Positions 28,832 through 39,382 of a stretch of DNA of 64,000 nt are shown here, in pieces. The notes beneath the pieces are model-generated. The model was given only the letters and a program-made list of their open reading frames with translations, did not search any database and was not told the origin of the DNA. Each line of letters begins with the position of its first letter. Position 1 is the stretch's first letter. Source of the DNA: Kalmanozyma brasiliensis GHG001. Lineage: Eukaryota > Basidiomycota > Ustilaginomycetes > Ustilaginales. Both the position numbers and the translations under genes were made by a program. The DNA is taken from positions 248,001-312,000 of the forward strand of contig NW_015961958.1 of assembly GCF_000497045.1 (NCBI RefSeq), given 5' to 3'.

Positions 28832-29044
28832 GGAGCGTGCCGAAAGCGAAGCGAGGGAGCGAGCATATCAGCGCTACAGAGCGGCGATCTTGGGTTGGAT
28901 GTTTAGGAGAAATGGAAATGGAAGCAGCAGCAGCAGCCGGCAGATCGCACCGTGACGCTCTGATACATCCGTCCCCTTTGCGGAGCGAGCACGGACGGCA
29001 AGCGGCGAGCGCCTGTTTTGCCTGCTGCAGTGCGGATCATGACT

Positions 29045-29064
29045 GCAGCAGCAGCAGCAGCAGC
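29045..29064. repeat. (GCA)n microsatellite
   Basis: About 6-7 GCA units in non-coding sequence; a shorter sister run lies at 28924-28937. Confidence 0.8.
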
Positions 29065-30048
29065 TTCGACGGCAGACGCGCGCGCTTTTTGGACGAATTT
29101 CCAAGGCACCTGCTCAGATGCGGACGAGGGCCAAGCCAGCCTGCTTCGAACAGAAAGAACGAAATTAAATTGTTCGATTTTTGCTGCATGAGGGCACTTG
29201 CTCTGTGACGCACCAAGTCAAATGTGCGAAGTGCTCGATTTGCTTTGGATCGCTGCCGACATTTCCAAAACATCGCTCCCACATGCAGTGCGAGGCTTGA
29301 GAACCGGGATCTCGTGGCCGGCATCGTTGTCGATCTGTTTGTATAGGAACGCAGCAAGCTGGCGAATGGATCCATAGCTGAGAGCGTACATAGGAGTGCT
29401 TCTCGGCGCAGCGCTTTGTTCGCGTCAACAGACCACGGAGAAGCAAGAAGGTGTCAGCAAGAGTATGATGTGTTCTCCTCGAGTACGAGAAAGAAGCCTA
29501 AGCGAGTGGGTTTCGGCAGCCCAAGGGTCCCTCGCGCACAACCTACGGCCCGGTGTGGGTCAGCACCACAGCTCTGAGATCGACCTGCAGGCAATTCGAT
29601 TTGCCGCTTCTGCCGTGCAGCGAAGAGTAAGCAGCCCAGAGATGCTTTCGGATCAAGAGCTCCGACCTTATCCCCGATCGCTCTCTGTCACAGAAGCCGA
29701 TTCGTCTTCCTTCTCCCGGGCATTTCATTCTGCGACATAACACAGCGGACAAAGAATTGGGCAACTCCTCTGCCTTCGCTCACATCGCTGCGGACCGCAT
29801 TGAGAACGCAGTCGAAGCTCCACACAGCTGTACACTCGAGAAGCGAGAAGGATGCTGATGAGAGTGGAAGATTATGTGTGCATGAAGCACGTGCTAATAC
29901 TACAAGAGGAAACCGTTGAAGGGGAAGGTAGGCACGGCAGACATAGCCAGCCTGTTTTTGCGATGGGGGGACGAAACAATGCTGCGTGATGAACGCTGGA
30001 CGGCCATGAAAGGCTAGGAACGACGGAAGATTCTATGATGCGAGGCAA

Positions 30049-31029
30049 TTACCAGCCGCGCTCAGCCATGCGGCCGCCCCTCATGTCTTTGGTGATGTTG
30101 AGACCGACCATGGCCTCACCAAGGTTCTCGGAAACAGCAGCGAGCTTGGCGGGGTCGTTGTAGTGGGTGACAGCCGCAACAATGGCACGTGCACGCTCGG
30201 CAGGGTTGTTGCCCTTAAAGATACCAGAGCCAACAAAGACACCGTCGCTTCCGAGCTGCATCATGAGAGCAGCGTCAGCAGGGGTAGCAATACCGCCGGC
30301 AGCAAAGTTGACGACGGGGAGACGCTTCAAGCGAGCGGTCTCCTTGAGCAGGTGGTAGGGAGCCTGGATGTCCTTGGCGTAGACATAGAGCTCCTCGTCA
30401 CTCATGGACGAGACGCGCTTGATCTCGCCCTGGATGGTGCGCTGGTGACGCACAGCCTCGACGACGTTGCCGGTACCGGCCTCACCCTTGGTTCGGATCA
30501 TGGCAGCGCCCTCCGAGATACGACGAAGCGCCTCGCCGAGGTTCTTGGCACCGCAAACGAAGGGGACCTTGAAGTTGTGCTTGTTGATGTGGTGCTGGTC
30601 GTCGGCGGGGGTGAGCACCTCGGACTCATCAATGTAGTCGACACCGATAGCCTGGAGGATCTGAGCCTCGACAAAGTGGCCGATGCGGACCTTGGCCATG
30701 CATGGCACGGTGGTGGTCTCCTGAATCTCCTTGATCATGGCAGGGTCCGACATGCGGGCGACGCCACCCTCGACACGGATGTCGGCGGGGATCTTCTCGA
30801 GAGCCATGACGGCGCACGCACCGGCATCCTCGGCGATACGAGCCTGCTCGGCGTTGACGACGTCCATGATGACACCGCCCTTGAGCATCTGCGCGAGACC
30901 GGACTTGACACCGAACGTGCCGAGGTTAGCATCGCTCTTGGGAGCGGAGCCGTTAGCGCGGGGTGGCGCGGCGGCGGCGGCGCCGTTGCCGTTGGTAGCG
31001 GGCAGAATGGTGGGGTTCTCGGCGGACAT
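30049..31029 (-). CDS. PDX1: Pyridoxal 5'-phosphate synthase, PDX1/SNZ subunit
   Basis: This 326-residue enzyme is the synthase subunit of the DXP-independent vitamin B6 pathway. It condenses ribose 5-phosphate, glyceraldehyde 3-phosphate and ammonia (from the glutaminase partner PDX2/SNO) to pyridoxal phosphate in the cytosol. The family is almost invariant and is read easily: [13 protein letters not shown] with the catalytic Asp at 56, [12 protein letters not shown] with the first catalytic Lys at 113, [35 protein letters not shown] with the second catalytic Lys at 181, and the [19 protein letters not shown] phosphate-binding region. The C-terminus ends in a short Gly/Arg-rich tail. The frame is open to 31086, but the ATG at 31029 (MSAENP) gives the usual fungal length, with an Ala-rich leader. 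The glutaminase PDX2 is not in this window. Confidence 0.98.
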   Translation of the reverse strand: MSAENPTILPATNGNGAAAAAPPRANGSAPKSDANLGTFGVKSGLAQMLKGGVIMDVVNAEQARIAEDAGACAVMALEKIPADIRVEGGVARMSDPAMIKEIQETTTVPCMAKVRIGHFVEAQILQAIGVDYIDESEVLTPADDQHHINKHNFKVPFVCGAKNLGEALRRISEGAAMIRTKGEAGTGNVVEAVRHQRTIQGEIKRVSSMSDEELYVYAKDIQAPYHLLKETARLKRLPVVNFAAGGIATPADAALMMQLGSDGVFVGSGIFKGNNPAERARAIVAAVTHYNDPAKLAAVSENLGEAMVGLNITKDMRGGRMAERGW

Positions 31030-32527
31030 GGTGTGCGTGTTGGGTATGTGTGGAAGGGGTATGGTGTGGTGTCGAGAAAGAAACAAGGTGAATCCTGCGA
31101 GCTTATGAGTCAGTGAATGTCTAGGTCGAGCTTTGCCAGGAAGAAAGCGGCGCTGCGAGCTTAGTTTAGGTTAGCCGAAGCCTGGAAGGGCGGGCGAGCA
31201 ACGAGTCAGATGGCGCCACCGTGCAGAGCGCATCAAAGGCAAGTTGTCTGACAGTCCGAAAAAAAGAAGGCTTTTGCTTGGCTTGGCTCTGCTTTCTTCC
31301 AATTTCTGCAAAAATGGAGGAGGCGAGGAGCAGGCCCTTCGGCACCTTTCACGTAATCTGTGCGTATCGCTGCCCACAATAGCGCAGGCTGCAGCTCCAG
31401 CCCACCCCGCTCTTCGACAACCGCAGAAAGACCAAAACTGGAGAGAGACCGGTTAAGCAGCGGTCGAATCAGATTTCGCCTCGTGCTGCCTTGCCATGTT
31501 CAATTGCCGAAAATGGGCCGCTCTGAACCCCTTCCGAGCGTTTCGTCGGTGACCCGCCACAGCCGTCCAATCCTTCTCTCGCTTCTGGGTTGCAGGCAGG
31601 AGAGCCAAGAAAATGGTTCTGCATGGTCGGACCTCGCTGTCTGCTGGTCACAAATCCGCTTGATACTGCAGCGCTGCTGTCCCTTCCGAGTTGACAAGGG
31701 AGAATGCTTCGCCTCATTGCCGACCAGCACAAGTGTGCGTGCCTACATTGTCTATCGTCCTCGACATCTGATCGCATGCGGGCTGACTGTTACAACGATA
31801 CACCTGCTCGAGCTCGTCAGGAACATCGTACAACCCGATTCGAGAGCGATCTGATGGGCTCTCGTAAGCTGCTGCAAAGAGGGTTGCACCTTCGGGTCAG
31901 ATGACTCGGAAAGGGACACCTTCTGAGCTAAGACCGCCAGCTCTTCTGGACAGTCTGATCTTCTCACGTGGTGTTGCTGAGCCCAGTCGAACAGTGTGGG
32001 CCCGGTCCACCTTCTTGGCTTCATCATGTCGGCTTTCTGCCGCCCCGCCATCGTCTTCACATTCTTCGTCGAGGTGCACAGGACCGACAGTCAGAAGAAG
32101 GTAGCTTGCCTGCGATCAATATTTGTCAGCATTATCTGATGGACTTGCACCTGCTGCGTGCCGACCCGGGCCTCACCGGTGCCGATTCGACACGAGCAAT
32201 CCGTTCCATATCGCGCGAGAAAGTGAGCATCATTGAAATTGCAGGCATTTGTCAGGAAATTGATGAGGGAGGAGGCTTTGGCTGTGATCACCCTATCCAG
32301 TCCGGGCCTTGGGTTTGAAATTGGAGACCAAGCAAGCAGCTGCTCTCACGGCGTGGATTTCTTCTCGCCAGAGACACGGACAGAAACAGCGCGAGCAGGC
32401 AGCCAGAGCAAATTGGTCGCTAAGTTATCGGAAGCCGTTGAATGTTGATCGTCGCCAACACTCGATCCTTCCTTCTGCACCTCCTCACCACATACCATTG
32501 GGACCGTCACCACCCTCACACATCATC
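31030..32527. other. Divergent intergenic region PDX1 / RIP1
   Basis: This 1498 bp stretch between divergent starts is long for this genome. An inverted CCAAT (ATTGG, 32497-32501) sits 27 bp before the RIP1 ATG, probably inside the leader. ORFs up to 164 codons exist but have no domain, signal or family resemblance. Mostly promoter, or an undetected non-coding transcript. Confidence 0.4.
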
Positions 32528-34125
32528 ATGGCTGCTCCCGTCGCTCGTGGCGCCTTCCGCAAGGCCGTCAACCTTCCGTACGTACCGCATCTGAACGTGG
32601 TTCAAGCACATTCCAGGCCGCTTTCGCTCCCAGCAGCCACATCGACAATCGACACAGGAGGACATGGATAGCATGATCGACGACAGAAGCATCATGCGAG
32701 CTCGGTCTGGCAGACACGCGCCGAACCGTTGGCGTCATGCCTGATGAAACTACGACAGTCGTGTCTCATGCATCCGTGTCCTCTTCTCCTCCTACGAAAC
32801 GACTAAAGATGATGCTGAAAGCTGACCTCGTTTTCTCTCCTTTCGACCTTCTCGTTCATGACTTTCTCGATCACCTCGCACACCTCCTTCTTGCATATCT
32901 GCCGTCGCACGCCGATCGATGCAATATCGACTACAATCCGACATCCGTTCCGCTGCCTGCGATGCTACTTGTGCGTATCCGTCACACGCTTGCAGTCCTA
33001 CCGCGACTACCGCTTACAGCGGCACTCCGGTTGCAGCTGGCATCAACTTTGCCGTGCGCGCCCCTGCCGACCCTCACGCTCACGGACACGGCCCTTCCCT
33101 CCGATCTGATCCCCACCAGGTTCCCAAATGGGCATCCCAACTTCGCAACTCGAACGGCGTCCTCAGCTCGCGATCTGGCGTCAATGGTAAGTAGTCACAG
33201 CACATTCATCCACAACAGCAGGATTGTCACCGTCGCTTTCTGGTCTTGCAGGGAGGTCGCGGATTGTTTTCCGACACAGAGTCGGAAAGACGTCCAAACA
33301 GGCTTGTTTGCGCACTATCGTACGCGCCGGCCCTCAACTGCCGTCGACGACCCTTCGTCCGTTCTCGCAAGGAGAAAGCGAGCTCCTACTTCGAAGAAAT
33401 AGCTTCCCTGCAGCCAGCAATCCCGACTCGACATCATTCGCACTCCGGACACATTGCTGATCTTTGACCCCTTCCCATCCTTCACCGTCTTGCGTTCGTT
33501 AACTTCAGCCCTCCCCACCGTCGGCCAGCCTCGCTACTTCTCGTCCTCGTCGCGAAGCCTCCAGGCCACCCAGCCTGACCAGGTTCCCGACTTCTCGGGC
33601 TACCGCACCAAGACGCCCGACAGCAACAAGGCCTTCTCGTATTTCATGGTCGGCTCCATGGGTCTGATCGCCGCTTCGGGTGCCAAGGCCACCGTTTCTG
33701 ATTTCCTCGCTTCGATGGGTGCCTCGTCAGATGTGCTTGCGCTCGCCAAGGTCGAGGTGGACATGAACTCGATTCCAGAGGGCAAGAACGCCATCATCAA
33801 GTGGCGTGGCAAGCCCGTGTTCGTTCGTCACCGCACCAAGGAGGAGATTGACGAGGCCAACGCCGTCGATATCTCCAAGCTGCGTGACCCGGAGAAGGAC
33901 TCGGACCGTGCCAAGCGACCAGAGTGGCTCGTCATGCTGGGTGTCTGCACTCACCTGGGTTGTGTGCCCATCGGTGAGGCGGGTGACTTTGGTGGCTGGT
34001 ACTGCCCTTGCCACGGTTCGCACTACGACATCTCGGGTCGTGCCCGCAAGGGTCCTGCTCCTCTCAACCTCGAGGTGCCCGAGTACGACTTCAACGACGG
34101 CGAGAACAAGCTCATCATTGGTTAG
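32528..34125 (+). CDS. RIP1: Rieske iron-sulfur protein of cytochrome bc1 complex, three exons
   Basis: The 285-residue catalytic Fe-S subunit of respiratory complex III, which passes electrons from ubiquinol to cytochrome c1 at the inner mitochondrial membrane. Gene model by hand: exon 1 32528-32577, intron 418 bp (donor GTACGT, acceptor TTGCAG), exon 2 32996-33186, intron 322 bp (donor GTAAGT, acceptor CTTCAG), exon 3 33509-34125. What is seen: a presequence and matrix segment (1-about 110), one transmembrane helix ([22 protein letters not shown]), the hinge, and the Rieske fold with box I CTHLGC (Cys227, His229, Cys232) and box II CPCH (Cys246, Cys248, His249). The cluster ligands are 227, 229, 246 and 249; the disulfide is 232-248. 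Exon 3 is certain; the first two exons rest on splice sites and frame. Length fits the family once the longer N-terminus is allowed. Confidence 0.9.
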
Positions 34126-34681
34126 AGTGCCATTCTTGTTCATCTGCTCGACCTGGTTCGTACACGTAATCGAAACTTTGATCATCATCATGGGCTCTGC
34201 TTCCGAAATTGCGTTTCGTTCTGCCATGAGAGTGAGGAGCTGCAGTCGCCGCCATTCGCTGCTGGCTGTGCTGCACACTCGAAACTACGGAGTCATGACG
34301 TGAGAACGCCGCCTTGCTCTTGTTAGCATTGCAGGCAGAAGGGAACAAGACGCGTGTAAAGAGGCGCCTCGAGTCTGAACTGCTCTGCTGCCGCTTTTTT
34401 CCTCCTTAAATCACAGTCACACAGACCAACACTTCCACTCAGGACACACGCGCTTCCACTGAAAGTGAACCCTGAGATGAAGCTGCATTCGTCCCTTTCA
34501 TCTTGACAACATCAAGAGCATCATCGAGACATCCACGACCTACCTCGGAGTCAGCAACTACCTGAGGCTCGCTTACACGTGCTATCGTTGGCCGCAACAA
34601 GTAAGATTCGCGCCGCTATGCACAGCACCGACAGCCTTTCCACATAGCTCAGCCGATCCCCTCGCTCTTCGTTGAAGCACG
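34126..34681. other. Intergenic region RIP1 to dynactin gene
   Basis: This 556 bp region contains the RIP1 3' flank and the promoter of the dynactin gene. No supported gene, RNA or repeat. Confidence 0.4.
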
Positions 34682-37600
34682 ATGGCGACCCCGAGCGCGG
34701 CGTCGCAGCCGCTCCATCTACACTCGCGTGTCAGATGTGGCAATCTAGGCTATGGTGAAGTTCTCTTCGTCGGCCAGACCTCTTTCGCAGCCGGGGTTTG
34801 GGTCGGTGTCGAGCTCGATGACCAGAACGGCAAGAACAACGGCTCTGTTCAAGGCAAGCGCTACTTCGAGTGTGAAGATGGCTACGGCGTCTTCGTCCGT
34901 CCGAGCCAAGTCCACGTACTATCACCAGAGGAAGAGATGCATAGCATAGACGACGAGCTCGTACCACAACCAGCACCGGCCGCACGAGCGACGCGTCCGG
35001 GAGTCGCATCCACCCCTTCTGCCGCCGCCGCCGCGTCCCGTCTCAGCCCGACGAAAGGCACAGCTTCGACACCAGCCAGAGCACCAGCACCGCGAGCCAG
35101 CTTGGCGCCAGGTGCGCCTCCTTCCGTGATTAGGAGGACGAGCGCCACCAGCGTCGGTAGCAGCGTCTCTTCAGTATCAGCATCACGACCGCCAACTTCG
35201 GCCAGCATATCATCACGCACCGCCTCGCCTGTCAAACCTGCCGCCGGGGTGCGATCACCCGTGAAACCAGCTGTCGCTGGTCGTCCATCCATCGCTTCGG
35301 GCGCAGCACGCTCGGCAGCGGCCAGCACCCTTGCAAGCAGAACCGCCTCGCCAGCCACGCCAGCCGCGCCTGGGCGGACCGTCAGATCGACTGCCGCTTC
35401 CGCATCCTCTGCCACTCCCAGCACAAGGACACCAGCAGCAACGAGTGCAAGCATCACTCGGACAGCGGCACGTCCGACCGCCACTGCATCATCTTCGACA
35501 ACCTCAGCGAAACCACAAACCCCATCAGCTGCCAGAGCAGGTCTTCGGCCCGTTGCTACCAGTCGACCCTCCATGTTAGCCGGCGGTGCCCGCACTGCTA
35601 CCTCAAGCCCGAGTGTAACCTCGGCGTCCCGCGTTGCTGCCGCGCGCTCGGCAGCAGCAGCATCTGCTCCGACCACGCGCGCCGGAAGCTCCGCCAGTGC
35701 GGTCTCTCGTGCAGGAAGCTCCCTTGCGCCTTCACGACTGGGTCCGAGGAGCTCAGGAGGAAGCGCAGTCAGCTCGGGCCGCACGAGCGCATCACATCAG
35801 CTGCTCGATCTGGACGACGTGTACGACGAAGACGAAGCCACCTATGATCAAGATCTTCTTAGTGCAGGCCGTCTTTCGGATGCTGCTCCACAAGAACCTG
35901 CAGAGGACGACGACTTAGCCGACGAAGCGGACCAGACGATCTCTGCCGACACAGTCGCAGACTCGGCGCTCCGATCCACCAAATCGCTCAACAAGTCAAC
36001 ACGCGACTTCATGAGCCTCGTCGAGCCCTCTCCCAGCACCGCGAATCTTCGGTCTTCAGCCGAATTTGGCGCACTGCAGAAGGAAGTCGAAGAGCTGCGT
36101 GCCAAGGTGCGCGTTCTCGAAAAGAAGCGCGATGACGAGCGCAGTCGTATCTCAGAGCTCGAGAGACAAAAGGAGGAGGCCGAGCAGTCGATCGCCGCGG
36201 CACCCAAACTCACAGCCAAGGTGCAAGAGCTGCAGGCTGAGCTCAAGGACCAGAAGAAGCTCGAAAAGGACTGGGCCATGCAGAAGGATGACTTTGAGCG
36301 CCAGCTCTCGCGCGTCAACGACGAGCTCGAGTCTTTGACGCTCGATCGCGAGATGGCGGAAGAGAAGGCAGAGACAGCTGCTCTCGAGGCGGAGGAGCAC
36401 CTCCTGTCGCTTGAGGCCGCCAATGCCAAGATTCGAGCCTTGGAGAAGGATATGAATCCGAATCTCTTGAGGCGTCGCGCGGCTGCCGGCGCTGGAGATG
36501 GAAACCAGGAAGGCGATGCCCGTGGAGATGCTGAAGGCGAAAAGGGAGGCGAGGCCAACTACTCTGCCGCCTCAGAATTGCTGCAGCGCGAGAACGATCA
36601 GCTCCGTCGCGTGCTTCGTGATCTTCGGGACCGCTCCAACGAGACCGAAGGCGAGCACCGTCGCAAGATCATCGAGCTCGAGCGCGAAAACGCCGAGCTT
36701 ATCGAGCTCAACTCGACCAACGATTCGTTGCTGCCCGAACTCGAGAATGCCGAGTCGATGATCGAGGATCTCAAGCTGCAGCTCGACGATGCCCTCGGCG
36801 CACAAGACCTCGTCGAGCAGCTCACCGAGCGCAACTTGCAGCTGAGTGACCTGGTCAAGAAGCTTCGAGACGAGATAGAAGAGCACGAGACGATGGCCGA
36901 GATCAACAACGAGCTCGAGGAGCAGCACACCATCAACGAGAAGGAGCTGCGTGAGGAGATCGATCAAGGCGAATCGCGTATCCGCGACCTACAAGCGCGC
37001 AATGAGGGGCTCGAGAACAACGCGGTCGATTATCAGAACACCTTCGCGCAGTTCCGCGATCTCGTCTCGAACTTGCAGAGCGAGTTGGAGGCGGCCAAGG
37101 CTGAGCAAGCCGAGTACGGAGGTGGGGCCGGCGCAGGACGCAAGGATCTCGCAGATCAGGCCATGCTCAACCTCAACCTCAAGCTTCAGTCGAGCGCGCT
37201 CAAGAGTCAGGCCAAGACAATCGACCTTGAGCTGGGACGACTGCAAGCATCGCAAGCGACCTCGCATCTCGAGATGGTGCGCTCCTACTTGCCGAGCGCC
37301 TACTTTGAAGCAGATGCAGACGCGGTCAACTGCCTGCTCTTCTTCCGCCGCATGGCTATCAAGTCGGACTTGATCAAGTCGATCGTCGAGACCAATCACG
37401 ACATTCAGGAGAGCCTGTCAGGCATCGTACCCGAGATCATGGTCAGCGTGTGCCAGATGCGTCATTCGATCGCTCACTTCAGCGCGCTGTCTCGACAGAT
37501 CGCGGCGGTGCTGCGTCTCGCGCCGACGGAAGTTTTCCTCCGCGGCGGGCGCATGTATCGCGAGAACATGGCCATCGAGCGCAAGATCGACTCGTTTATT

Positions 37601-39283
37601 GCAGCGCTGCGACGCGAAGAGCTCAAGGAGCAAGAGTGTGGCCTCGAATTTGGGCGCTTCGTCAAACAATTCGAGGACTTCAACATGGCTCTGGGTGGCG
37701 ACGAGAACGACAGCGATCTGGCCGCCAAAGAAGTAGGATCGGCGAATCTGATCGACCACGACCTCGAAACGCTCATCGCGGCGCTCGGGTATGCCAAGCA
37801 GCAGCTTGCCCAGCTGTACGCCGACGACGATGTCGAGTGGGAGATGGGCAACAAGAACATCGAGGACGACCTGTTCGATCCCATGCAGGAACTCATCAAT
37901 CGCATCCGCAATACAAAGGTGCTGACACGCAAGGTGTTGCGCCGGCTCTTGAGCTTGGCCGAGAACGACGAGGCGGTGCGCATGGAGGCCATTATGAATC
38001 TACCGCCGCTGGGCAGGCTCACGTCGCAGCTGGTGACGTTCGCCACACAGCTGTCCGAGTCGATCTCGGCATACGTCGCCGAGGCGCGATCGTCCAAAAC
38101 GGTCTTCGAGATCGCCAAGGTGACTGAGATGGTGGAAGAGGCGACGCAGGAAGGGCTCGGCAAGACGGATGCCAGTCTGTGGTCCGGCCCACTCTCGTCT
38201 ACTTCGCATCTCTCCACCACCATCCAAACCGTGCTCACCGCCATTGTCGAGCAGGACAACGTCATCCGTATCGATGGTCCCGGACCCTGGCTGGCACGCG
38301 CCGAGGACATCAAGACGCAAGCGGCGCAAAACCCGGAACTCGATCGACAGGTGGCGAAGCTCAGCGAAGACGCGCGCGACCTGCTGCGTCAAGTCAAAGC
38401 ACGCGATCAAGCGCTGCAGGAGGGCTCGATCAAGATCGAACGCCTTCAAAAGCAACTCGAAAAATCCAAGGCGCAGGTGGACGAGCACAGCGATGTGCGT
38501 GCTACGCTCGCCGAGACGCAGCGTCAAGCCAAGGCGTACCAGGACGCCAACGATGCGTTGCAGAGCGAGATCGAGGCGCTGCAGAAGGATCACGACCGGC
38601 TCAAGGCACAAGTGGCTGCTGCTCCTGCTGACGGCGTCAATGCGTTGGCTGCGAACGGCGATGCACAGGCAGGCGGCGTGGGCCGTGCATTGCCAGACGG
38701 GGCCTTGGAGGCGGGCGCCAGCTACAGCAGCCTGGAAACGTCGTATCTGGTGGATCAGCTGGAAGCGCTCAAAGGCGCGCTCAAGCATTTGCGCAACGAA
38801 AACGCCGTGCTCAAAGGCAGCGCGCTGCTGCAGCAGATGGAGGCTCTGCCGGCGCTCGTGCGGCGTTCGCAGCGTGCAGCCGATGCGAAGGAGGGCGGCG
38901 ACGAGAGCGACACCAAGAACGTCGGCGAACCCGTCCAGCGTGCTGCACCGCGTCCGACTCGCAAAGTCAACAGCAGCGCTGGTGGATCCGTCCGTGCAGA
39001 GGCGAAGCAGCTCTACACCTCTGCGCTCACGACGCTGGCTCTGTCTAGCGTTGTCGATCTCACGCCGCTCGCAAGGAAGCCGTCCGGATCCGCGGACAAG
39101 GAGGAATCGCAGAGCAAGGGCGGTCGACCATGGCTGCCTTATCACAAGCAACCAGAGGTGCAGCTGGAGCAGCAGAAGCAGACCAGGGCGCGGTTGGCGA
39201 GACAGTTGTCGGCTCTGTCGGAGCGCTTGGCGCCTGCAGTCGGGCCAGCAGCGACGGTCGCCCTTCGGACTGTGACAGCGTGA
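34682..39283 (+). CDS. Dynactin large subunit p150-Glued
   Basis: A 1533-residue dynactin subunit that links cytoplasmic dynein to microtubules and cargo. What is seen: an N-terminal CAP-Gly domain (about 15-80) with the GKNNGSV microtubule/EB1-binding groove (50-56, a GKNDG variant) and GYGVFVRPSQV; and a basic Ser/Ala/Thr/Pro-rich linker (about 100-375) with loosely repeated SPVKPA- and RTASP-like units, which could bind microtubules. Next come a long coiled coil (about 445-860, dynein intermediate-chain binding), the globular dynactin domain (about 870-1190), a second coiled coil (about 1225-1330) and an Ala/Lys-rich tail. Human p150 has about 1280 residues; the excess is mostly the linker. 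The ATG at 34682 sits just before the CAP-Gly domain. It ends 99 bp from the converging UTP23 gene. Confidence 0.95.
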   Translation: MATPSAASQPLHLHSRVRCGNLGYGEVLFVGQTSFAAGVWVGVELDDQNGKNNGSVQGKRYFECEDGYGVFVRPSQVHVLSPEEEMHSIDDELVPQPAPAARATRPGVASTPSAAAAASRLSPTKGTASTPARAPAPRASLAPGAPPSVIRRTSATSVGSSVSSVSASRPPTSASISSRTASPVKPAAGVRSPVKPAVAGRPSIASGAARSAAASTLASRTASPATPAAPGRTVRSTAASASSATPSTRTPAATSASITRTAARPTATASSSTTSAKPQTPSAARAGLRPVATSRPSMLAGGARTATSSPSVTSASRVAAARSAAAASAPTTRAGSSASAVSRAGSSLAPSRLGPRSSGGSAVSSGRTSASHQLLDLDDVYDEDEATYDQDLLSAGRLSDAAPQEPAEDDDLADEADQTISADTVADSALRSTKSLNKSTRDFMSLVEPSPSTANLRSSAEFGALQKEVEELRAKVRVLEKKRDDERSRISELERQKEEAEQSIAAAPKLTAKVQELQAELKDQKKLEKDWAMQKDDFERQLSRVNDELESLTLDREMAEEKAETAALEAEEHLLSLEAANAKIRALEKDMNPNLLRRRAAAGAGDGNQEGDARGDAEGEKGGEANYSAASELLQRENDQLRRVLRDLRDRSNETEGEHRRKIIELERENAELIELNSTNDSLLPELENAESMIEDLKLQLDDALGAQDLVEQLTERNLQLSDLVKKLRDEIEEHETMAEINNELEEQHTINEKELREEIDQGESRIRDLQARNEGLENNAVDYQNTFAQFRDLVSNLQSELEAAKAEQAEYGGGAGAGRKDLADQAMLNLNLKLQSSALKSQAKTIDLELGRLQASQATSHLEMVRSYLPSAYFEADADAVNCLLFFRRMAIKSDLIKSIVETNHDIQESLSGIVPEIMVSVCQMRHSIAHFSALSRQIAAVLRLAPTEVFLRGGRMYRENMAIERKIDSFIAALRREELKEQECGLEFGRFVKQFEDFNMALGGDENDSDLAAKEVGSANLIDHDLETLIAALGYAKQQLAQLYADDDVEWEMGNKNIEDDLFDPMQELINRIRNTKVLTRKVLRRLLSLAENDEAVRMEAIMNLPPLGRLTSQLVTFATQLSESISAYVAEARSSKTVFEIAKVTEMVEEATQEGLGKTDASLWSGPLSSTSHLSTTIQTVLTAIVEQDNVIRIDGPGPWLARAEDIKTQAAQNPELDRQVAKLSEDARDLLRQVKARDQALQEGSIKIERLQKQLEKSKAQVDEHSDVRATLAETQRQAKAYQDANDALQSEIEALQKDHDRLKAQVAAAPADGVNALAANGDAQAGGVGRALPDGALEAGASYSSLETSYLVDQLEALKGALKHLRNENAVLKGSALLQQMEALPALVRRSQRAADAKEGGDESDTKNVGEPVQRAAPRPTRKVNSSAGGSVRAEAKQLYTSALTTLALSSVVDLTPLARKPSGSADKEESQSKGGRPWLPYHKQPEVQLEQQKQTRARLARQLSALSERLAPAVGPAATVALRTVTA

Positions 39284-39382
39284 GAAGAGACAATGGGAAG
39301 ATGTTGCATTGCTTGACGAGGTGCGTGTGAAGTGCTATGATGATTGCGATTGAGTGTGAGGGAGGCGGAATAACCGAGAAGC

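Larger units (their letters stand above)
28605..30048. other. Long intergenic region with microsatellites
   Basis: A 1444 bp region between the GPI-type gene and the 3' end of PDX1. It contains a dinucleotide (AC)n run at 28815-28831 and GCA runs at 28924-28937 and 29045-29064. ORFs present are short and featureless. It presumably holds the promoter of the GPI-type gene. No RNA gene was recognised. Confidence 0.4.

Noticed and set aside
30163..31116. A 317-codon antisense frame across PDX1
   Set aside because: Val/Leu/Asp-rich shadow of a highly codon-biased gene; PDX1 on the other strand is certain.
33224..33460. An extra middle exon of the Rieske gene using the acceptor near 33251
   Set aside because: That frame reaches a stop at 33460 without matching the family; skipping to the acceptor at 33508 gives an in-frame join to the conserved exon.
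38000..39151. A 383-codon antisense frame at the 3' half of p150-Glued
   Set aside because: Leu/Arg-rich shadow with no recognisable feature, opposite a clear coiled-coil gene.
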